Below are positions 34,570 to 42,447 of a stretch of DNA of 53,247 nt, one piece after another. The DNA lies in assembly GCA_050696075.1 (NCBI GenBank), contig JBOGUF010000084.1, forward strand, positions 1 through 53,247. The letters are read 5' to 3'. The DNA comes from JBOGUF01 sp050696075. Lineage in GTDB: Bacteria; Chloroflexota; Chloroflexia; Thermomicrobiales; UBA6265. Positions within the stretch are counted from its first letter, which is position 1. Every line of letters starts with the position of its first letter. The translations under genes and the position numbers were made by a program. The notes beneath the pieces were generated by a model. It ran no database searches. It was not told where the DNA came from and worked only from the letters and a program-made list of their open reading frames with translations.

Positions 34570-34797
34570 CTAGGCCGAGAAGTGGGCTGGCGACGCGGGT
34601 CGCGTCGCCGTGGTGTCGCTCCCGGCGATGCGGGCGCCGATCGCGATCACGGCGCGGCCGATCGGGCGCCGAGCGCTGGCGATGATTCCCGTCAGACATC
34701 CCTTCCGCGGGATCCGGGCGACCGGTCGGCTTCCCACATAGAGATCGTCGATCTTCGCGTTGACAAGGTCGTCCCACTGGAGCGGTGACTGGAACAT
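34570..34797 (-). CDS. Small hypothetical protein
   Basis: 75 residues, basic, no recognised family. It starts MFQSPLQWDDLVNAKIDDL with a strong GGAGGGG site six bases before the ATG, so it is probably translated. The middle RRPIGRAVIAIGARIAG is weakly hydrophobic but not a clear membrane helix; the tail is A/S/T-rich. It lies between the DUF4097 gene and the MFS gene, on the same strand. Confidence 0.6.
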   Translation of the reverse strand: MFQSPLQWDDLVNAKIDDLYVGSRPVARIPRKGCLTGIIASARRPIGRAVIAIGARIAGSDTTATRPASPAHFSA

Positions 34798-34868
34798 GGT
34801 ATCCCCTCCTGCCGGGCGACCGCCCGGCGGCTTGCTCGATCACGAAACTCGTTGGGGTAAGGGGCGGC

Positions 34869-36104
34869 TTAGGCCCCGGTCGGCTCGTCTGGCTCGCCGA
34901 GGCGACTAAGCGCCTCCTCGATGTCGATCTCGCCCCGCTCCAGCGCTTGCAGCACTTCGAGGCGCTCCTCTTCGTCGAGCGGTGCGTGCGACCTATCTGC
35001 CGCGATGTTCTCGGTTTCGCCCGCCGGGCCATCCGCTTCACCTGAGTCGGGCGGCGCGGGTTGGGCCGGCATCGCGGCGAGCGGCGGCGTGGGCGCCGTT
35101 GGCGGCGTCGGCGGGGTCGGGACTGTCGCGAAAGGCAGGGTATCGCCGTCGCGGGCTGCCTGACTGATCGGTTCGGTTTCGCCCGCGGATCGGGTCGCTT
35201 CGACGTGGAGGTCGCCGCTGACGGTCTTGATCGAGATCGTGGGGCCGCCTTCGGTGTTCCCCATGCGCCACGTTCGCGGCGCGACCTTGCGCAGATCCCC
35301 CTCGACAGAGGCGTCGCCCGAGACGGTGGTGTAGCGCAACTCGGTGATGCTCGGCGCGGCCAGTTCCAGCGAGACGTCGCCGCTCACCGCTTCGACCTTC
35401 GACGCCTCGTTCCCGATGAGCTTCCCGCTCAGTTGGGTGTCGCCGCTGGCCGTGGCGATCGCGAAGCGGGAGATCACCGCTTGCTCGATGTGGATGTCGC
35501 CGCTCGCGGTGTGCGCCGTCACCTGACCGCGCGGGCGCACAAGCTGCACGTCGCCGCTGGCCGTCCGCATCGTGATCGACCCATCCGCGCCGGTGACATG
35601 GGCGTCGCCGGAGGCGGTGTTGACCCGAATCTCGCCCGGAACTTCGTCGATCTCGACCTCGCCGCTGGCGGTGCGAACGCGAACGCGGGCGGACCCGTCC
35701 GCCAAGCGCTCGCGCGGCAGCTCGACGGAGATGTCGAAGGCGCCGTGGTCGCCCAGGAGGCCCGACAGCTTGTCACGGGAATCCGCCACGATTTCAGCGA
35801 TGACGTCGAAGGCGCCGTGGTCGCGCGGGAGGCCCGACAGCAGGCCGGTCCGACCACGCGGCTCGATCTTGATCCGGCTGTCGCGGACCTCGATGACTAA
35901 CTCCGCGTCGTTCCCCCGGCCGCCGATCCTGGCGAACCGGACGACGGCATCAGGGCCAGCGCCGGCGCGGACGATGACCTCACCGCTCGAATTGGAGACG
36001 TCGAGCTCGATCGGGCCGCTCGTCCGCGCCAGCGGGATGCGGTGCTCCCCGTCGTCGTCGTAGCGCGCGACCCCGGTCTGCCCCATTCCTTGCTCTGTCG
36101 TCAT
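34869..36104 (-). CDS. DUF4097 (putative adhesin) family protein with SHOCT-like tail
   Basis: 411 residues. The core is a repetitive beta helix with TASGE/TASGD/VSGD every ~20 residues (VRVRTASGEVEIDEV, VNTASGDAHVTGADG, TATASGDTQLSG, TVSGDASVEG), the DUF4097 pattern. A Pro/Thr linker and the helical tail DEEERLEVLQALERGEIDIEEALSRLG follow, like SHOCT domains. Two copies of LSGLxxDHGAFD lie 24 codons apart at residues ~90-130 from a recent duplication. ATG 36104 with AAGGGGA upstream is chosen. Role probably envelope-stress related by its regulator neighbours; unproven. Confidence 0.85.
   Translation of the reverse strand: MTTEQGMGQTGVARYDDDGEHRIPLARTSGPIELDVSNSSGEVIVRAGAGPDAVVRFARIGGRGNDAELVIEVRDSRIKIEPRGRTGLLSGLPRDHGAFDVIAEIVADSRDKLSGLLGDHGAFDISVELPRERLADGSARVRVRTASGEVEIDEVPGEIRVNTASGDAHVTGADGSITMRTASGDVQLVRPRGQVTAHTASGDIHIEQAVISRFAIATASGDTQLSGKLIGNEASKVEAVSGDVSLELAAPSITELRYTTVSGDASVEGDLRKVAPRTWRMGNTEGGPTISIKTVSGDLHVEATRSAGETEPISQAARDGDTLPFATVPTPPTPPTAPTPPLAAMPAQPAPPDSGEADGPAGETENIAADRSHAPLDEEERLEVLQALERGEIDIEEALSRLGEPDEPTGA
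35731..35841. repeat. Direct duplication inside the DUF4097 gene
   Basis: 39-base units at 35731-35769 and 35803-35841, differing at three or four bases and 72 bases apart, in frame (24 codons). It duplicates the peptide LSGLxxDHGAFD. Looks like a recent tandem expansion. Confidence 0.85.
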
Positions 36105-36142
36105 CACAGGAGTTCCCCTTTTGTCGTTGTCTCGTTTGCCTC

Positions 36143-36170
36143 TCGCCAGTCGCCAGTCGCCTGCTACTCG
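36143..36170. repeat. Seven-base tandem array at the SHOCT gene stop
   Basis: TCGCCAG, TCGCCAG, TCGCCTG, CTACTCG in register. The last unit holds the TAG stop of the SHOCT gene (36164-36166). Lies in the 60-base gap before the DUF4097 gene. Confidence 0.7.
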
Positions 36171-36580
36171 ACGATGATCTCAACCCGCTCGCCGTTCTCG
36201 TCGATGTCGACAATCGGTCCGCGCATGCCCGACATCACGGCGTCGCGGATCGCCTCGGCGTTGACGAGGCGGCGCGGCGCCAACCGGCGGGCGACGCTGA
36301 TCCCGGCGTCGACGACGTTGAGCGGGACGACCAGGTTGACCCGCGACTTCCCGCTCTGGCTGTCGGAGACCCGAATGCGCAGATGACGCGCTCGGCTCGG
36401 ATCCGCGGGCGGCACGCCGGCCGGCGTGCCGCGGCCACGATCAGCCTGATCGAGCGCGTCCAACAGCCGCGCCGCCTCGTCGGCCGTGACCGTGCCTTCC
36501 GCCACCATGCGCAGGATTTCCAGACGATCGTCGCCCGCGGGCTCTAGGCGCTGGCCTGGGATCGGTGTCGTGTCGTTCAT
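36164..36580 (-). CDS. SHOCT-like domain protein, DUF4097-operon member
   Basis: 138 residues. The N-terminal DRLEILRMVAEGTVTADEAARLLDALD is the short helical SHOCT-like hairpin, also found at the end of the DUF4097 neighbour. The rest (RHLRIRVSDSQSGKSRVNLVVP, MRGPIVDIDENGERVEIIVE) is beta-rich and resembles YvlB-type companions. ATG follows AGGGGA at good spacing. Sits between the DUF2089 regulator and DUF4097 gene. Confidence 0.8.
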   Translation of the reverse strand: MNDTTPIPGQRLEPAGDDRLEILRMVAEGTVTADEAARLLDALDQADRGRGTPAGVPPADPSRARHLRIRVSDSQSGKSRVNLVVPLNVVDAGISVARRLAPRRLVNAEAIRDAVMSGMRGPIVDIDENGERVEIIVE

Positions 36581-36640
36581 CGCGTCTTGTCCCCTTTAAG
36601 GACGGGCGGTTAGCGAACGCCGCTCCACCCGCTTTCCTCC

Positions 36641-37045
36641 CTATGAGAGCTTGGCCAACCGTTGCGCGGCGTCGTCGGCGGTGATCCGCTTGGCGCGCAG
36701 GTCCTCGAGGATCTGCCGTCGCTCCTCGCGCGCCTGGGCGAGCACCTGCCGCGGTCGGAGGCCGTCGTCGCTCGACGTCGGGTAGCCGAGGGAGCGCAGC
36801 AGGTCGTCGAGGCGGGAGACGACGGTCCGGTACGAGAGGCCGAGCTCAGCTTCGACGTCCTTGATGATCCCCCGATTCTTGACGAAGACGTCAAGGAAGT
36901 TGAGATGCTCGGGCGAGAGACTCGCGTACTTGCCGAGCTGGAACCGTCCTTCGAGCGCCGAATCGCAATGCGGGCAACTCAGGCGGGTCACGTTCATCTC
37001 GTTGGCGCAGACCGGGCAGCGCCCGATCAAATTGGGAAGTGTCAC
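36641..37045 (-). CDS. DUF2089 zinc-ribbon/HTH regulator
   Basis: 134 residues. A CPVCANEMNVTRLSCPHC zinc ribbon, then the helix-turn-helix LSPEHLNFLDVFVKNRG, IIKDVEAELGLSYRTVVSRLDDLLRSLG, and a helical tail with a SHOCT-like ILEDLRAKRITADDAAQRLAKL. DUF2089 proteins stand as regulators in DUF4097 operons. GTG at 37045 follows GAGGAGC and is preferred to the in-frame start at 37162, which lies within the promoter. Likely regulates its own operon. Confidence 0.85.
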   Translation of the reverse strand: MTLPNLIGRCPVCANEMNVTRLSCPHCDSALEGRFQLGKYASLSPEHLNFLDVFVKNRGIIKDVEAELGLSYRTVVSRLDDLLRSLGYPTSSDDGLRPRQVLAQAREERRQILEDLRAKRITADDAAQRLAKLS

Positions 37046-37127
37046 CTGATACGCTCCTCGTCTCGGCTCGCCACCGGCGAAGATTCGTGCTCCCGGTTGG
37101 AGCGCCGCCGGGTGCGGCTCGACAATG

Positions 37128-37156
37128 AGATTACACTCAATTGCAATATCTGTCAA
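37128..37156 (-). promoter_or_regulatory. Promoter of the DUF2089-SHOCT-DUF4097 operon
   Basis: Minus strand TTGACA (37151-37156), 17-base spacer, TAATCT (37128-37133). The region has the AT-rich half-sites TGCAATAT and ATAATTGCA in inverted order (37142-37177), possibly an operator. Confidence 0.65.
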
Positions 37157-37325
37157 TACCAATGCAGTATAATTGCACTGGGGTACAATGACGGCCCGTA
37201 TCGACGCACGGAGACAGTCCAGCGAGATGAGTGAGCGGAGGAGGCGGTTGCCTCAGCTATACTGCGTGGCAGCATCGTCAGTGGCGGCGGATTCGCCGGA
37301 TTCGAGGCCGGGGAGAGAGTCGGGG

Positions 37326-37700
37326 ATGGCGCACGCGGAGATCGGGGATACGGTGCGAGTGGTGATGCCGAAGGGTCTCAGTAAGCGCGGGGTGCACGGC
37401 ATCAGCGTCATGTATACCACCTGGCCGGAAGCGCGGTTCGAGGGCGCGGTCGGCCACGTGACCGAGGTCAAGCCGCGCGGCACGCACGGGGTCCCGCTCT
37501 TCCTGGTCGATTTCCGTGGTCACGACAACGGCCGCATCGCCCTCCCCTGGCAATCGCAATGGTTCCGCGAGGATTGGATCGCTCTCGATCCCACGGCCGC
37601 CAAGGCGCAACCGGCCGGCGCGAGCGCCGGTTCCACCGCCGAGTCCGTCCCCACCGCCAGCGGCGTCGCCGCCCCGGATCAGCCAGCGCCTGAGCGATAG
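37326..37700 (+). CDS. Conserved hypothetical, SH3-like beta protein
   Basis: 124 residues beginning MAHAEIGDTVRVVMPKGLSKRG and VHGISVMYTTWPEARFEGAV, with VTEVKPRGTHGVPLFLVDFRGHDNGRI and LPWQSQWFREDWI; then an A/P-rich tail. The short strands look like an SH3-type barrel. ATG 37326 follows GGGGAGAGAG; a longer in-frame start at 37173 overlaps the divergent promoter. No family name known to me. Confidence 0.65.
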   Translation: MAHAEIGDTVRVVMPKGLSKRGVHGISVMYTTWPEARFEGAVGHVTEVKPRGTHGVPLFLVDFRGHDNGRIALPWQSQWFREDWIALDPTAAKAQPAGASAGSTAESVPTASGVAAPDQPAPER

Positions 37701-37715
37701 ACTTACCGAACGCGA

Positions 37716-38334
37716 TCACCAATCAGATGGGTTCCCCGGATGCAAGGTGTCGTCGGCCCAGTGAGAGGGATTGCCCGCAATGTAAACCCGTAGGCGGTCG
37801 AGTGCCTTGTCGTTGCGGATGATGTGTTCGTAGTAGTTGCGTTGCCAGAGACGTTTGTTGAACGGCGGCAAATCGTCTTGTTTGACGCCGCGGATGTAGG
37901 CGTTCGTGGTTATGGTTTTGAACCATTGCAGGATGGCCGGCAACGAGGCAGGTCTGTTCAGATGCAGGCCGTTCGTTTCATCAGACGGGCGGACCCATGG
38001 GTCCGCCCGGTTCGATTGCCGCAATGTCGGATGTTGGTTGACCCGTTCCGATGAAAACAATTCCATGCATGTGGTTTGGCATGATGACGAACGCGTCGGT
38101 TTCGACGTCCGCAAATGTGACCGGTAGCTCTTCCCACCACCGTGCAACCATTTCACCCGCCGCCGACAAATCGCAGTCGCCTTTAACGATCTTGCCAAGC
38201 AGACACGCCCGATCCTGGACACAGGCGGTCACAAAATAGAAACCGGCCTGTGCGTAGTCGTACCCCCGTAACCGGATCGAACGCCGGTGATGCCGTTCGG
38301 GATCGTATTGCACAGGCGCCCTCAACCGACACAA
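37716..38334 (-). pseudogene. REP-associated tyrosine transposase, frameshifted
   Basis: Second RAYT. N-part: QYDPERHHRRSIRLRGYDY, FYFVTACVQDRACLLGKIVKG, and VIMPNHMHGIVFIG with HUH. C-part in another frame: LPAILQWFKTITTNAYIRG, FNKRLWQRNYYEHIIRND with the catalytic Tyr region and RVYIAGNPSHW. A single frame change lies in the linker at about 37980-38010, next to a 22-bp perfect palindrome (37987-38008) with core CGGACCC/GGGTCCG. The start is unclear (TTG 38334 or a nearby GTG). Likely inactive. Confidence 0.8.
37987..38008. repeat. REP-like palindrome inside the RAYT frame
   Basis: 22-bp perfect palindrome with core CGGACCC-ATGGGTCCG. A hairpin with the same arms CGGACCC (38336-38342) and GGGTCCG (38359-38365) stands at the 5' side of the gene. 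Confidence 0.7.
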
Positions 38335-38388
38335 ACGGACCCCGGCGGTCGTCTGCCAGGGTCCGCGATTCTCGCATGGATGACGACG

Positions 38389-39696
38389 TTACGCCTTCGC
38401 CAGCGCCTGCTCCAAATCCCCGATCAAATCCCCGACCGTCTCGATGCCGACGGAGAGGCGGACGAAGTCGGGGGTGACGCCGGTGGTGCGCTGCTCCTCC
38501 TCGGTGAGCTGCGAGTGGGTCGTGCTCGCCGGGTGGATGACCAGCGACTTGGCGTCGCCCAAGTTGGCGAGGTGGGAAAAGATCTCGAGGTTTTCGATCA
38601 GCTTCTTGCCGGCTTCGAGGCCGCCCTTGATGCCGAAGCCGAGGAGCGCGCCGTAGAGACCGTTGCGCCAGTACTTGCTAGCGCGGTCGTAGGCCGGGTG
38701 GCTGGGGAAACCGGGATAGTTGACCCACGTCACCTTCGGGTGCTCGGCCAGGAAGCGGGCGACCGCCAGTGCGTTTTGGCTGTGCCGCTCCATGCGCAGC
38801 GGCAACGTCTCTAGCCCTTGCAGGAAGAGAAAGGCGTTGAACGGGCTCATCGACGCGCCAATGTCGCGCAACAACTGCACCCGCAGCTTGATGATGAAGG
38901 CGATGTTCGCCCCAAAGTTCGCCTCAGTGAAGACGTCGCTGTAGACCAGGCCGTGGTAGCTCGGGTCGGGCGTCGTGAACTCGGGGAAGCGGCCCGAAGC
39001 GGCCCAGTCGAAGCGGCCGGAGTCGACGACCAAGCCGCCGATCGAGGTGCCGTGACCGCCGATGAACTTGGTCGCGGAGTGAACGATGATGTCCGCGCCG
39101 TGGTCGATCGGGCGGACGAGGTACGGGGTCGGCAGCGTGTTGTCGAGCATCAGCGGAACGCCCGCCGCGTGCGACACTTTGGCGACGCCCTCGACGTCGA
39201 GGGTGAGCAGGTCCGGGTTGCCGATCGTCTCGGAGTAGACCAACTTCGTCTTGTCGGTGATCGCCGCCTGCACCGCCTCGGCGTTCGGCTCGACGAATCT
39301 GACGGTGATGTCCAACTTGGGCAGGGTGTAGTGGAAGAGGTTGTAGGTGCCACCGTAGAGGCTGGTGGTGGAGACGATCTCGTCGCCCGCGCCGGCCAGA
39401 TTGAGGATCGACAGCGTCTCCGCCGCCTGCCCGGAGGCGAACGCCAGCCCCGCCACGCCTCCTTCGAGCTGGGCGATGCGCTTCTCGAGGACGTCGGTGG
39501 TCGGGTTCATGATCCGGGTGTAGATGTTGCCGAACTCTTGCAGCCCGAACAGGCGGGCGGCGTGCTCCGGGCTGTCAAAGACGTAGGAGGTGGTCTGGTA
39601 GATCGGCACCGCCCGCGCTTTCGTGGTGGGATCGACCTCTTGCCCGCCGTGGAGCGCGACCGTCTCGAACCCCTGGACCCGTCCATTGTTTGACAT
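38389..39696 (-). CDS. metY: O-acetylhomoserine sulfhydrylase
   Basis: 435-residue PLP enzyme of the Cys/Met metabolism family, joining O-acetylhomoserine with sulfide or methanethiol to make homocysteine or methionine. Lys210 in HSATKFIGGHGT binds PLP; YTRIMNPTTDVLEKR and ASGQAAETLSIL are strong MetY-type markers, and the size is longer than MetB/MetC. AGGAGAG lies nine bases before the ATG. Lies downstream of metX on the same strand with a 137-base gap, probably within the same SAM-controlled unit. Confidence 0.93.
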   Translation of the reverse strand: MSNNGRVQGFETVALHGGQEVDPTTKARAVPIYQTTSYVFDSPEHAARLFGLQEFGNIYTRIMNPTTDVLEKRIAQLEGGVAGLAFASGQAAETLSILNLAGAGDEIVSTTSLYGGTYNLFHYTLPKLDITVRFVEPNAEAVQAAITDKTKLVYSETIGNPDLLTLDVEGVAKVSHAAGVPLMLDNTLPTPYLVRPIDHGADIIVHSATKFIGGHGTSIGGLVVDSGRFDWAASGRFPEFTTPDPSYHGLVYSDVFTEANFGANIAFIIKLRVQLLRDIGASMSPFNAFLFLQGLETLPLRMERHSQNALAVARFLAEHPKVTWVNYPGFPSHPAYDRASKYWRNGLYGALLGFGIKGGLEAGKKLIENLEIFSHLANLGDAKSLVIHPASTTHSQLTEEEQRTTGVTPDFVRLSVGIETVGDLIGDLEQALAKA

Positions 39697-39833
39697 ATTC
39701 GTGCTCTCCTTTCACGATTCTCTGATTGTGTTCCACATGTCCGATATGAGGTGACCGTGTGGTCAACAATGGGCGGTCGCCCGGCGCCTGTGGTCTTTGG
39801 GGCCCCTGGGCGGACGGAGATTGTAGCCGAAGG

Positions 39834-41054
39834 TCATGCCGGGGCGACCTCCGCCAGCACGCGTTCGACGAAGGGGCGGATCACCGCGTCGAGCAGGTCC
39901 CACTCCTTGAGGAAGGCGTCATGGCCGTGCGGCGAGTCGAGTTCGGCGTAGGTTGCGTCCTTGCCGAGTGCGGCGATCCGGTCGGCCAATGCCCGCACCT
40001 CGCCTGGCGGGAAGAGCCAATCGGAGCGGATGCCGAGCAGCAGCACCGGCGCGGCGATGTCGCGCAGCCAGCGCTCCTCGCCGCCGTCGCGGCCGAGGTC
40101 GTAGAGGTCCATGGCCCGCGTCAAGTAGAGATAGCTGTTGGGGTCGAACCGCCGCACCAGCGCCTGGCCGTGGTAGTGGATGTACCCTTCGACGTCGAAG
40201 GTGCCGCCGAAGGACGGGTAGAAGCCGGGGCGCGTGGCCGGGGCACGCCCAAAGCGCATCGCCATGCTCTCGCGACTGTGGTAGGCGACCATCGCCGCCA
40301 TGCGGGCGATCGCCAACCCTTCCGCGGGGAAGACCCCCTCGCTGGCGTACTCACCGCCGCGCCAGTTCGGATCGGCCATGATCGCCCGGCGACCGACTTC
40401 GGAGTGGATCGCAATAGCCTGCGCCCCAAGCGCCTCGGTCGCCGCGATCGGAATACTGCCGGAGACCAGATCGGGGTGCCGCGTCGCCCACTCCAGCGCC
40501 TGGAAGCCGCCAATGCTGCCGCCGGTGACGATCAGCTTGGTAATTCCCAATCGCTCGACGAGCCGCCGCTGCGCGTTCACCATGTCGCCGATGGTGATCA
40601 GCGGGAAGCGCATGGCGTAGGGGCGACCGGTGAGCGGATCGTAGGTCGGGGGGCCGGTGCTCCCCTGACAGCCGCCGACGACGTTCGAGCAGACGACGAA
40701 TGCCTGCTTCGTATCGAACGGCCAGCCGGGGCCGATCAGCGGACTCCACCAGCCGCCTTCGCCGGTGGCGCGGCTGTCGCCGGTCAGCGCGTGGACGACG
40801 AGGACGGCGTTCGTGCCCTCCTCGTTGAGCCGGCCCCAGGTGCGGTAGGCGAGCGTGACCGCATCGAGCCGCCCGCCCATTTCGAGGTCGAGCGCGCCGA
40901 TCTCCATCGTCCGCGGCTCGCCGTCGCCGGCGTCGTGCACGGGGTCGACCAATTGCAGGCGCGAACGCGGCGCCGGCACGGGCCGGAAGTACTCGTGACG
41001 GTTGGCGGGTGCCGTGGCCGGAACGATCGGCGTCCTGTCGCTGGCCTGCTCCAT
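39834..41054 (-). CDS. metX: Homoserine O-acetyltransferase
   Basis: 406-residue alpha/beta-hydrolase-fold transferase. Ser180 in VTGGSIGGFQALEW is the nucleophile, with Asp in RSDWLFPP and His in SPHGHDAFLKE. DAVTLAYRTWGRLNEEGTN and CSNVVGGCQGSTGPP are MetX family blocks. It acetylates homoserine with acetyl-CoA, feeding MetY. AAAGGA is ten bases before the ATG. Under a SAM-I riboswitch and terminator, so repressed when methionine/SAM is plentiful. Confidence 0.93.
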   Translation of the reverse strand: MEQASDRTPIVPATAPANRHEYFRPVPAPRSRLQLVDPVHDAGDGEPRTMEIGALDLEMGGRLDAVTLAYRTWGRLNEEGTNAVLVVHALTGDSRATGEGGWWSPLIGPGWPFDTKQAFVVCSNVVGGCQGSTGPPTYDPLTGRPYAMRFPLITIGDMVNAQRRLVERLGITKLIVTGGSIGGFQALEWATRHPDLVSGSIPIAATEALGAQAIAIHSEVGRRAIMADPNWRGGEYASEGVFPAEGLAIARMAAMVAYHSRESMAMRFGRAPATRPGFYPSFGGTFDVEGYIHYHGQALVRRFDPNSYLYLTRAMDLYDLGRDGGEERWLRDIAAPVLLLGIRSDWLFPPGEVRALADRIAALGKDATYAELDSPHGHDAFLKEWDLLDAVIRPFVERVLAEVAPA

Positions 41055-41110
41055 AGGTCCGTCATCCTTTCGCCGGATCCGGACTTAACCGAGTCCTGGC
41101 ATGGATGGAA

Positions 41111-41145
41111 GCTGACGGCTGATAGCTAACGGCTGACGGCTCACA
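41111..41145. repeat. Seven-base tandem array in the metX leader
   Basis: GCTGACG, GCTGATA, GCTAACG, GCTGACG, GCTCACA, five units in register, located between the riboswitch terminator and the metX start on the minus strand. Confidence 0.7.
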
Positions 41146-41148
41146 GAC

Positions 41149-41176
41149 AAAAAACCCCCCGCGTGAGCAGGGGGCG
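41149..41176 (-). terminator. Rho-independent terminator of SAM-I riboswitch
   Basis: Minus strand CCCCCTGCTCACGCGGGGGG followed by TTTTTT (plus A's at 41149-41154). This is the expression platform after the aptamer. Confidence 0.85.
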
Positions 41177-41193
41177 GACGTGGCGTCGCCGTT

Positions 41194-41301
41194 CCCTTAT
41201 CTCGCAGATCGCTCTGCCGGAATTGGCACCTTACGCGCGTCGTCGCTACGCAGGCTGCCGGGCTTCACAGGGCCGTCTCCCTCCACCTCTCTCGATAAGG
41301 C
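41194..41301 (-). promoter_or_regulatory. SAM-I (S-box) riboswitch
   Basis: Minus strand order: P1 arm CTTATC, AGAGAGGTGGAGGGA, GGCCCTGTGAAGCCCGGCA, the variable stem, then AAGGTGCCAATTCCGGCAG, and P1 partner AGATAAG. The P1 arms pair CTTATC (41294-41299) with GATAAG (41196-41201). All conserved S-box blocks are present. It binds S-adenosylmethionine and exposes the following terminator, so metX (and probably metY) are off when SAM is high. Confidence 0.93.
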
Positions 41302-41325
41302 AGCTCTCTTCAGTTGTTGACCGAG

Positions 41326-41354
41326 AATCTACCGAACTGCCGCCATGGTGTCAA
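41326..41354 (-). promoter_or_regulatory. Promoter of the metX leader
   Basis: TTGACA (41349-41354), 17-base spacer, TAGATT (41326-41331). The TGA in the -35 box is also the stop of the upstream dehydrogenase gene at 41351-41353. Confidence 0.75.
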
Positions 41355-42400
41355 GCGCCGCCGAACAGGCTTGCGACGTCGACCGGCGCCTGGCGTTCGA
41401 TTGAGGCGACGCAGCCGAGGACGACTGCCAGGCTCTGGATATTGTCGCGTGCGCTCGTTTCCGGCTCGGCGCCAGTCAGTGTTGCCGCGCGAAATGCCTG
41501 GAGCGCCCCCGCCCGGTCAGGGTGCGCCAGGGACGGGAGGGTCAGATAGATCGGCGGTTGCTCCCATCGCTCGACGGCAACGTCACCGATCAGGGCGTCG
41601 TCGAGACCGCCGGTCCAGAGAAGGCGCCCGGATTCACCGACGATCTCCCAGTCGGCGTTCCAGGATGTTTCCTGGTCCCGCGTCGCCCACGTGCCCTCGT
41701 ACAACACCGGCACACCGCCATCGAGCTCGAGGAGGGCAGCGCACGCCGGCTCGTGGCAGAAAGGGCTGTCCGGGATGCGCCAGCTCCGGGCGTCGATTCG
41801 GCGCACGTTGCGACTGGTGAGGGCGCGCAGAAGGTCGACGTGGTGGATTGCCATGTCCAGGACGTAGGGATGGCGCATGTGGTAGCGAAAGTTGTCGGCT
41901 GGCCAGGTGCGGCGGGTGTCGCGGCGGCACCGAATGGAGACGTGGATCAGGTCGCCAAGCAGGCCGTTGGCAATTGCCTGCCGCGCGGCGCGGGCCGGCG
42001 GACGAAAGCGGTAGTTCTGGCTGACCATCAGGATCCGTCCGGCAGCGCCCGCCGCCGCGACGAGTGTCTGGGCCTCGGCGAGTGTCGTTGCCAGTGGCTT
42101 CTCGACCAAGACGTGCTTGCCGGCCAGGAGCGCACGTGTCACCAGCGTGTAATGGGTCTCCGGAGGCGTGATGACGACGACCGCATCGCACGACGACCGC
42201 TCCAGCGCCTCGTCGAGCGACGAGAAGAGCGCGCCGGAAGAGAATCCCAACTCGTGTTTCGCCCACCTTCGCGCGTCTATCATCGGATCGGCCGTACCGA
42301 CCAGACGAACGCCCGGCGCGGTGTGCGCGATCGCCGCCCAGCTCCGGCCGAACCCGCCGAGGCCAACCTGCACGACCCTGAGCACTCCATCGACATACAC
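41351..42400 (-). CDS. Gfo/Idh/MocA family oxidoreductase
   Basis: 349-residue NAD(P)-dependent dehydrogenase. VVQVGLGGFGRSW Rossmann motif, ITPPETHYTLVTRAL, and HVLVEKPLATTLAEA (EKP). The C-terminal MRHPYVLDMAIHHVDLLRAL is family-like. GTG at 42400 follows AAGGAG ten bases upstream and is preferred; GTGs at 42385 and 42373 are close alternatives. It is last in a LacI-controlled sugar operon, so a sugar or inositol-type derivative from the importer is a reasonable substrate. Confidence 0.85.
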   Translation of the reverse strand: MYVDGVLRVVQVGLGGFGRSWAAIAHTAPGVRLVGTADPMIDARRWAKHELGFSSGALFSSLDEALERSSCDAVVVITPPETHYTLVTRALLAGKHVLVEKPLATTLAEAQTLVAAAGAAGRILMVSQNYRFRPPARAARQAIANGLLGDLIHVSIRCRRDTRRTWPADNFRYHMRHPYVLDMAIHHVDLLRALTSRNVRRIDARSWRIPDSPFCHEPACAALLELDGGVPVLYEGTWATRDQETSWNADWEIVGESGRLLWTGGLDDALIGDVAVERWEQPPIYLTLPSLAHPDRAGALQAFRAATLTGAEPETSARDNIQSLAVVLGCVASIERQAPVDVASLFGGA

Positions 42401-42447
42401 CGGCTGGGCACTCCTTCGTTCGATGCCGGACCGGTCTCGGCCGGCCG

